The notes beneath the pieces are model-generated. The model worked only from the letters and a program-made list of their open reading frames with translations. It did no database searches and had not been told where the DNA came from. Position numbers and translations under genes: made by a program. Shown in pieces: positions 56,267 to 64,000 of a stretch of 64,000 nt of DNA. The stretch is from Symsagittifera roscoffensis (lineage: Eukaryota > Xenacoelomorpha > Acoela > Convolutidae). Location of the stretch: positions 47,415,346-47,479,345 of the forward strand of contig NC_087064.1 of assembly GCF_963678635.1 (NCBI RefSeq), read 5' to 3'. Position 1 is the first letter of the stretch. Every line of letters starts with the position of its first letter.

Positions 56267-57974
56267 AAGATAGTTTCAAAAAACAGGTATAGGTTTAGAG
56301 TACCTATACACAAGTGAGTAGAATTCAAGCTATTTTTTGTTTTCATTGCGAAAAGAATTTGAAAAGCCAATGCTGCGAATTTTTCGAAAAACCATTTTAA
56401 AAAATGTTTGATTAAAGTCATTTTTTCAATTTTTGGCTACCGTTTTTTGTTAATGCAGTGATGTCCATTTTAATCAGTTTGTTTACAGCTGAACTTCGCA
56501 AGGGTGTTGCAACCGGGTAATAGACTTTTTCCAATTTTGTTCACACAATTCGCACATGAAAATCTTACGCATGTTTTACTTGCTTTATTATAAATTCGAT
56601 TTCAATCAATTATCTTGCGTAAAGGTTAAAAGCCTTCTTGAGGTGGCAATGGCTGGAGTTTCAAATCCGTCCGGCACCTGTTTTAATTTGCAAAATGGGA
56701 TTTTGCTTTGTTTCGGACAGCCGTCCGTCTGTGTATCTTTGTCGGCTTACTTCTCGTAGCCCGTTTTTTGAAGGTTCAGCTTTCTTCCTGTAACACCCGT
56801 GCTTGAGACTACAGATCTTGAAGTTCGATTCCAGTTGAGATCTGTTTTTTTTTGCAAACTTTAGGCTATTTTATGTTATTCTCTGTCTGCTAGCGTTTGT
56901 CGGCTTAGTTCCCGCAGCAAGAATTTTTTTGAAGGTTTGGCTTCTTTATAGCATTTCGAAAACTTGTGTGATTATGTTTTATTCAGATTTATGTTTATTT
57001 CGCTCCTGTGTGATTATGTTTATTCAGATTTATTTATTGAAAAGAGGAAATTAAAATAAGAATAATTATTTAAATTTAAATATAACATTTTAATTGAAAA
57101 ACAATTTAAATTGTACCAAAGGGACCATTGAGTTTGTATCTTTGAATTTTTGCTAGTTTATTATACGAACATTTGCTTGTAAAATATAAACAACTCTAAG
57201 TTTGTGGATAATTTCAATATTAAATTTAAAAAGTATTAAATTAAGAACTTTATCAGCAGAAAATTATGAAATTGAGAAATTTTATCAGCAGTTTCAATTT
57301 ATTTTTTGCAAGTTTTTTTGTGAATGTCTTCTGCACTATGTCTTCTGCAGAAGTTATGTTTGTTCTTTTAAAAGAAAATTATTGATGGAATCAGTAAAAC
57401 GAATTTCATCACCCAAGGGCTTAATCAGGCGGACAGATGTTGCACTGCTTTTCCGCAATTCGATACCCTCTGGCCACTTAAACGTTTCATGACTTCCAGT
57501 TTTCGAAGTGTGATTTGGACTTGTAAATTGGGAGGGATCGCGCGCGTCAATAAAAAGTAATTTATACTACATTTTCTACTCCAGACGCTATTGTTTTCTG
57601 AGTATTCAGTCAAATAAAACTGTTAAACATCGTCAAGTTCTATATTACTGTGATTTCAAGTTAAAAGTCAATTTTAGAAGTCGTCATAATTCATTGACCG
57701 TTCCGGTGAAGGGAATTAGTCTAAACATGGATAGGGTGAGTCAATTTACGAGGGCTAGACCATCAAAAGTCTCAACTGTGTTCTGTTACAGGCGTTTTAA
57801 TTAGCCTTTGCGCACTCAAAGAAAGACAGTGTATCTGGACTGGCAAAAGCTCAGAAAGTGGTTTGGTTTCTCTCATTAATTTAGAAATTCAGTACTTCGC
57901 TGTGTTAAAAATAGCTTTTTGCCCTCGTGGATGTTCTTCTCTTTTGCCGTTTTGTCCTTAATGGTTAATTTCTG

Positions 57975-58412
57975 TTCTTTTTGCGCATGCTTCGACTGAC
58001 GCAGAATCTTGTTTGATGGTCAAACGATACCTTCTCCAAGCTTAAAAACAAAGTTAGTAAAAGAAGAGGTTTGGCCTGTTTAAGAGTTGATGAAACGTCG
58101 GGATGATTTTTTGTCAGGAAATTTTTTAAGTTCTGCTCAGGCTTAAATTTTCTTTTTCTCGGTCTTTGATTTTTGATTTCTTTCACAGTTCAGTTCGTTT
58201 CCTTTGTTAAAAGGAAGGCAAACTCCACTATCGAGCAAAAAAAATGTAAAGGTTTCGAAAATTTGATCGAGTTTTAGTTTTGATAGTGGAATTTAGTTTG
58301 CAGATTTCTATGCGCATTGAAAACTTTATTTACTGATCCAGATTGGTAATTACCAAATTTACCGCCGATATCTTATTTCATAATGAATTCAAACTTTTTA
58401 CAACTCGAACGG
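57975..58412. repeat. 438-bp tandem duplication, first copy
   Basis: It starts at ttctttttgcgcatgcttcg and ends at acaactcgaacgg, directly before the second copy. Copies differ at about 6-8 positions (for example gatggtcaaac/gatggtgaaac). Confidence 0.93.
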
Positions 58413-58850
58413 TTCTTTTTGCGCATGCTTCGACTGACGCAGAATCTTGTTTGATGGTGAAACGATACCTTCTCCAAGCTTAAAAACAAAGTTAGTAAAA
58501 GAAGAGGTTTGGCCTGTTTAAGAGTTGATGAAACGTCGGGATGATTTTTTGTCAGGAAATTTTTTAAGTTCTGCTCAGGCTTAAATTTTCTTTTTCTCGG
58601 TCTTTGATTTTTGATTTCTTTCACAGTTCAGTTCGTTTCCTTTGTTAAAAGGAAGGCAAACTCCACTATCGAGCAAAAAAAGTGTGAAGGTTTCGAAAAT
58701 TTGATCGAGTTTTAGTTTTGATAGTGGGGTTTAGTTTTCAGATTTCTATGCGCATTAAAAACTTTATTTACTGATCCAGATTGGTAATTACCAAATTTAC
58801 CGCCGATATCTTATTTCATAATGAATTCAAACTTTTTACAACTCGAACGG
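58413..58850. repeat. 438-bp tandem duplication, second copy
   Basis: It ends at the same acaactcgaacgg and then continues with gtaaggtcctgggttc as in copy A, so this copy borders the original right flank. Confidence 0.93.
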
Positions 58851-59412
58851 GTAAGGTCCTGGGTTCGGATCTGGCCAGAACTTGTTTTTTTTGTGTCAAA
58901 CGGGAAATATTCCGTTTCAAAAAAATGTTGGCCTTTTATTTGTCTACTTGTTTTTTTGGTGGAGTTGCCACAAAATTATTCTCGCTGCACGCAATTTCCA
59001 TTTTTGTAGCTGCTTTTAGCGTTTGATTTACTCGTGTTTGTAATTTCACTTGCCTTGACTTCGTATGTTTTGCTTTTTTGGCTTAAGATGTGTTTTCGGT
59101 CGAATGTTTTTGGGTCGTATTAACATAAAGTTAATGCTCTTATCCGGATCTTACAAATTGCTAAAAAAAATATTGAGTTAGATTTTCAGTTCAGAGTTTT
59201 TGTGACAACATGCCAACAACGTTGCCGCTTGATTTTTTTGAGTTTTTTATCAAACGCCGTCCATTGTTTCTCTGGACGTGTTTTCACAAATATGACATCA
59301 TTCCAGACAACATGTTGAAGTCTTTTTAGCACTAGTTTTATCGACTTTTTTTTTTAAATTTTTGAAATAAATGGCTTTCTTTTTCTGTCTGCTACTATGC
59401 AATGCGGTTTTA

Positions 59413-60176
59413 AGAAAAAAGTAACATTGTACACTGAAAGAATTGCTTCTCTAAGAACTGTTGTCAACGCTGAATCAATAAATATTTTCCACTTGAGTCT
59501 GAATTATCTTCAATTTTTTTGTTAAACAGGACAAAAGAACTATAGATGTCATCTGCAATCTAACCCAAAGTAACGATAAGCTTTTCATGCACGGATTTCG
59601 TGATAACTACATTCAAGGGAGTGACATATGGGAAAACGTTTTTTGATAGTAGGAAAACTTCTTAATTGGGAATAACAATTTTCATGCGTTTTGTTTTATT
59701 TGGCTATTTTTTTTGAAATGAAATCTATTTAGCTGTAACCTTGTTAACTAAATCATTTTCATGCGCGTAAAAACAACATTATAATTTATAAGTGTTCAAG
59801 TTTGGTACAATTACTCGAAAGGCTGAAGAGGCTATTTGATGTTCTCTTAATTTGGTGCTAGATTCATGGAGAACCGTTTACTTTCATGTTTTTGTCTATG
59901 TACCGAAATGAAATTAATTTAATTTTTATTATTCTAAAAACCGGGTTGAATTTTTTGAGTTTCAATCTAATTTCGAGTCTTAGTAACGTTGTTATATAAG
60001 AATTGTTCATATCGGCTAAGAAATCTTGATTTTTACCAAACGAAAGCTGGTTTTGGAAAAATCATTTAGCGCGCTTTTGGTAATAAAAAGTTCTGATGAA
60101 CAAAGTTTTTTGGCAATAAAAGATGTTTAACAATGTTGTTCAAAAAACCATGCCCCAAAAGTGACACTAATCTGAA
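59413..60176. other. AT-rich spacer, nothing recognised
   Basis: This stretch is absent from the related arrangement at 62850-62855, where the dispersed repeat abuts the next block directly. Confidence 0.4.
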
Positions 60177-61320
60177 GAAGATAAAAAGAAAAAACTCTTT
60201 TGTATTGTTTGAAAAGTGGGCTGCACAATGCTGGGCTAGTTGCACAGTAACCGGCTCTTCTTGTTTATTTAGTAAATTTAGCGAGCGAGAAGGCCTTAAA
60301 TACGGCCTGAGCTAACTCTGCTTGGGCCTGAGAGAAAGCACCGGAGATAATACAATTTTTTCAGCTGAACATATGTAAATTTTGTAGACACTCGCATATT
60401 GCTTGTAGCAGGAAAAGCAGGCATCGGTAAAAAGTCCGTTGAAGGGTTTTTTGGTTGATGCATTTTGCTTCTGTATTGGCATTAGGTTAGATCATATTTT
60501 TTTTGTGAAATTGTTCCTAAGTTGGTAACCCAAATTTGTAGAAAGTCTCTTTGTTTTTTGGTAGTTCTTGATTTTTGCTAGCTCGTTTGACAAACTTTCA
60601 TCTTCAATAGGAGTTTAATGTCACTATTGTCTAATGTGTTTCGGAATTAGCAAATGGTCTATGATGTGATTTAGACTTTTTCTCGCAATTTTCGGTGTTT
60701 TATAAAAGGTAGTTGAGATTTAAAATTCTTTCAAAATATGAATGTTTTTAAGTTTCCAGCTCGTAGTGTGAGACATAATAACAAACTTAGGTTGACAAGT
60801 AATAAAAACTAACAAGTTGCAGAAAGGACCAAGATGTCGATTTATTTCTCGTTCATCAATGCAGAATGATGGTTATATCCTGAAATTGGGTTAAAATTCA
60901 AATAAGTGTTTTTTAATCTGGTTTTCAACAAGCTTTGTCTCGTTTTGTTTTACTTATTAAACTGCCTTTCGGTTACATCAGAAATTGACCTCCAGCATGT
61001 GTCATCAGTTCACCAGGAAGAATTGTTGTTTCAGTATTTAAAAAAATTGTTTCCATCGGGATATGAATAAATATATTGCGATAGATTCCTGTAAAATAAT
61101 TCAATGGGGCAGTCCTCGATCTTATTTTTTCACTGTAGTAGAAAGGAAAATAGCAAACACAGACATTGAAGCTGTCCAAAACCGACAAATCTCTATTTTT
61201 CGATTTTTGAGCGATAAACGGTTAACTGGTTGTCTTTTGACTTAACTTGAGACATCGATGAGCGAACAGCGCGATTATAAAAAGCTCGGTGAAATACCAA
61301 CAATTTAATTGCGATTTTGC
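60177..61320. repeat. ~1.15-kb segmental duplication, first copy
   Basis: It matches 62855-64000 at about 95% (offset about 2677), starting at gaagataaaaagaaaaa. It includes ttgcacagtaaccggctctt near 60240, shared with 15250. Short minus-strand frames are conserved only because the DNA is duplicated. 61321-61707 is AT-rich; a ~40-bp phrase with ttttggtcatctac (minus strand, near 61340) recurs near 41950. Confidence 0.85.
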
Positions 61321-61707
61321 CAACATTTGGCGAAGTAGATGACCAAAACGCGAACAAATTATTAATGTTCCGCTCGTTGAATTTCACACTGGCACTTTCA
61401 AAAATACTGTTACAATGAAGGAAGACACTAACTAAGGTCGTGATTTTTTTCCGATTTAAATTCAGAAGAAAGTCTTAAAATTTGTTCAAGCTCGAAATTG
61501 CATAAAAATTCAAGTGAATTTAAAATCAAAAGGAAGGAAAAGCACGCTCTCTTATATTTGAAGGGCACATGGAGGTATCAGACCAATTTCTTTATTTTAT
61601 TGACCTAGTATGAGATGGATTAGAGAGTCTTAGAATGCTCCCAGTGTTTTTGATGCGGGTTGCGATAATTCAGAAAACACGTACTATCCTTGTTACGTGT
61701 TAGCAAG

Positions 61708-62547
61708 TCAAAACTAAAACTCGATCAAATTTTCGAAACCTCTACACTTTTTCTGCTCGATAGTGGAGTTTGCCTTCCTTTTAACAAAGGAAACGAACTG
61801 AACTGTGAAAGAAATCAAAAATCAAAGACCGCGAAAAAGAAAATTTGAGCCTGAACAGAACTTAATAAATTTCCTGACAAAAAATCATCCCGACGTTCAT
61901 CAACTCGTACCGTCCTTGTTACGTGTAAAAGTCAATTTTAGAAGTCTTCATAATTCATTAACCGTTCCGGGGAAGGGATTTAATCTAAACAAGGATAGGG
62001 TGAGTAATATTACGGGGGCTAGATCATCAGTAGTCTCAACTGTGTTCTGTTACAGGCGTTTTAATTAGCCTTTGCGCACTCAAAGAAAGACAGTGTATCT
62101 GGACTGGCAAAGGCTCAGAACGTGGTTTGGTTTCTCTCATTAATTTAGAAATTCAGTACTTCGCTGTGTTAAAAATAGCTTTTTTGCCCTCGTGGATGTT
62201 CTTCGCTTTTGCCGTTTTGTCCTTTATGGTTAATTTCTGTTCTTTTTGCGCATGCTTCGACTGACGCGGAATCTTGTTTGATGGTCAAACGATACCTTCT
62301 CCCAGCTTAAAAACAAAGTTAGTAAAAGAAGAGGTTTGGCCTGTTTAAGAGTTGATGAACGTCGGGATGATTTCTTGTCAGGAAATTTAGTAAGTTCTGT
62401 TCAGGCTCAAATTTTCTTTTTCGCGGTCTTTGATTTTTGATTTCTTTCACAGTTCAGTTCGTTTCCTTTGTTAAAAGGAAGGCAAACTCCACTATCAAGC
62501 AGAAAAAGTGTAAAGGTTTCGAAAATTTGATCGAGTTTTAGTTTTGA
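61708..62547. repeat. Inverted repeat, arms 199 bp, within the duplicated block
   Basis: 61708-61906 is the reverse complement of 62349-62547 at about 95%. The inverted arm is flanked by imperfect direct repeats of the form gtactatccttgttacgtgt (61681) and gtaccgtccttgttacgtgt (61907). It therefore looks like an inverted fragment of the neighbouring duplicated sequence dropped into this site. Confidence 0.88.
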
Positions 62548-62850
62548 TAGTGGGGTTTAGTTTTCAGATTTCTATGCGCAATAAAAACTTTACTTACTGA
62601 TCCAGATTGGTAATTACCAAATTTACCGCCGATATCTTATTTCATAATGAATTCAAACTTTTTACAACTCGAACAGGTAAGGTCCTGGGTTCGGATCTGG
62701 CCAGAACTTGTTTTTTTTTCAAACGGGAAATATTCCGTTTCAAAAAATGGTCGGCCTTTTTTTTGTCTGCTTGTTTTTTTGGTGGAGTTACCACAAAATT
62801 ATTCTCGCTGCACGCAATTTTCATTATTGTAGCTGCTTTTAGCTTTTGAT
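61920..62850. repeat. Third copy of the segmental duplication core
   Basis: It matches 51450-52370 and 57660-59030 at about 95%, including gagggctagaccatcagtag-like, agtgtatctggactggcaaa and the dispersed-repeat part with ggttcggatctggccagaac (62687). It stops at about 62850 before the body end of the dispersed repeat. Confidence 0.85.
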
Positions 62851-62854
62851 TAAG

Positions 62855-64000
62855 GAAGATAAAAAGAAAAACTCTTTTGTATTTTTTGAAAAGTGGGCTG
62901 GAACATTCTGGGCTACTTGCACAGTAACCGGCTCTTCTTGTTTAGTTAGTAAATTTAGCGAGCGAGTAGGCCTTTAATACGGCCTGAGCTAACTCTGCTT
63001 GGGCCTGAGAGAAAGCACCGGAGATAATACAATATTTTCAGCTGAACATATGTACATTTTGTAGACACTCGCATATTGCTTGTAGCAGGAAAAGCAGGCA
63101 TCGGTAAAAAGTCCGTTGAAGGGTTTTTTGGTTGATGCATTTTGCTTCTGTATTGGCATTAGGTTAGATAATATTTTTTTTGTGAAATTGTTCCTAAGTT
63201 GGTAACCCAAGTTTGTAGAAAGTCTCTTTGTTTTTTGGGAGTTCTTGATTTTTGCTAGCTCGTTTGACAAACTTTCATCTTCAATAGGAGTTTATTGTCA
63301 CTATTGTCTAATGTGTTTCGGAATTAGCAAATGGTCTATGATGTGATTTAGACTTTTTCTCGCAATTTTCGGTGTTTTATAAAAGTTAGTTGAGATTTAA
63401 AATTCTTTCAAAATATGAATGTTTTTAAGTTTCCAGCTCGTAGTGTGAGACATAATAACAAACTTAGGTTGACAAGTAATAAAAACTAACAAGTTGCAGA
63501 AAGGACCAAGATGTCGATTTTTTTCTCGTTCATCAATGCAGAATGAAGGTTATATCCTGAAATTGGGTTAAAATTCAAATAAGTGTTTTTTAATCTGGTT
63601 TTCAACAAGCTTTGTCTCGTTTTGTTTTACTTATTAAACTGCCTTTCGGTTACATCAGAAATTGACCTCCAGTATGTGTCCTCAGCTCACCAGGAAGAAC
63701 TTTGTTGAACTGAATTGTTGTTTCAGTATTTAAAAAAATTATTTCCATCGGCATGTAAATAAATCTATTGCGATAGATTCCTGTAAAAAAATTCAATGGG
63801 GCAGTCTTCGATCTTATTTTTTCACTGTAACAGAAAAGAAAATAGCAGAAAACAGACATTGAAGTTGTCCAAAACCGACAAATCTCTATTTTTGAGCGAT
63901 AAACGGTTAACTGGTTGTCTCTTGACTTAATTTGAGACATCGCTGAGCGAACATCGCGATTATAAAAAGCTCGGTGAAATACCAACAATTTAATTGCGGT
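62855..64000. repeat. ~1.15-kb segmental duplication, second copy, cut by the window edge
   Basis: Counterpart of 60177-61320 with small indels, for example an extra gttgaactgaattgttg near 63706. No gene is supported in it. Confidence 0.85.

Larger units (their letters stand above)
56265..59412. repeat. Segmental duplication, right part, copy B
   Basis: Counterpart of 50191-52751, with a preserved head of the dispersed repeat at 56493-56540 (gggtaatagactttttcc) that is eroded in copy A. A box B-like tttcaaatccgtccgg lies near 56660. The copy also carries the internal 438-bp tandem duplication. Confidence 0.85.

Noticed and set aside
57965-62068. Recurring frames beginning KEIKNQRPRKRKF
   Set aside because: They recur only as part of the duplicated non-coding block and its inverted arm; the frame is interrupted in copy A and there is no supporting start or splice context.
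63650-63988. A 112-codon minus-strand frame resembling one at 60973-61387
   Set aside because: The similarity is explained by the DNA duplication; the other copy is broken by stops and no domain is seen.

Overview
The window looks like AT-rich nuclear DNA from an invertebrate animal. The reasons are spliced genes with GT-AG introns, a Fringe-type glycosyltransferase (an animal Notch-pathway family), a Ty3/gypsy retrotransposon, two kinds of non-LTR retrotransposon, a tRNA-derived SINE and many satellites. I cannot name a phylum from the sequence alone.

Layout. 1-4961 (minus strand) is the gag-pol region of a Ty3/gypsy element that runs off the left edge; a stop codon interrupts it just before the reverse-transcriptase YVDD motif. 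Its C-rich upstream region (about 4962-8452) holds a 14-bp minisatellite, a 69-bp triplication and a long inverted repeat. 8682-19822 (plus) is a four-exon zinc-dependent medium-chain dehydrogenase gene of 350 codons. Its 9.7-kb first intron is packed with retroelement debris: LINE pieces, a LINE with a 2A-like peptide motif, a ~170-bp satellite and T-rich dispersed repeats. 20-29 kb is mostly dispersed repeats, one foldback hairpin and a 1.87-kb tandem duplication carrying a SINE with clear target-site duplications. 29253-32620 is a 1684-bp tandem duplication that doubles a complete two-exon Fringe-like gene. 32.7-35.3 kb is an older, diverged tandem duplication. 35.4-41.2 kb is nearly featureless apart from a 195-bp foldback and a TC microsatellite. 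41260-41926 is an inverted, frameshifted copy of the dehydrogenase last exon and its 3' flank. 42.7-47.3 kb is a degenerate ~84-bp satellite, of which a 1.78-kb block is tandemly duplicated. 47.3-64 kb is a mosaic of segmental duplications of non-coding DNA built around one T-rich dispersed repeat family.

The only host genes I can support are the dehydrogenase and the two Fringe-like copies; nothing suggests that they work together. The striking property is structural: at least four near-identical single tandem duplications (438 bp, 1684 bp, about 1.87 kb, 1.78 kb) with little or no junction homology, plus an abundant repeat family with pol III box B-like motifs and a hairpin near its 3' end. 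I found no convincing new multi-gene system.
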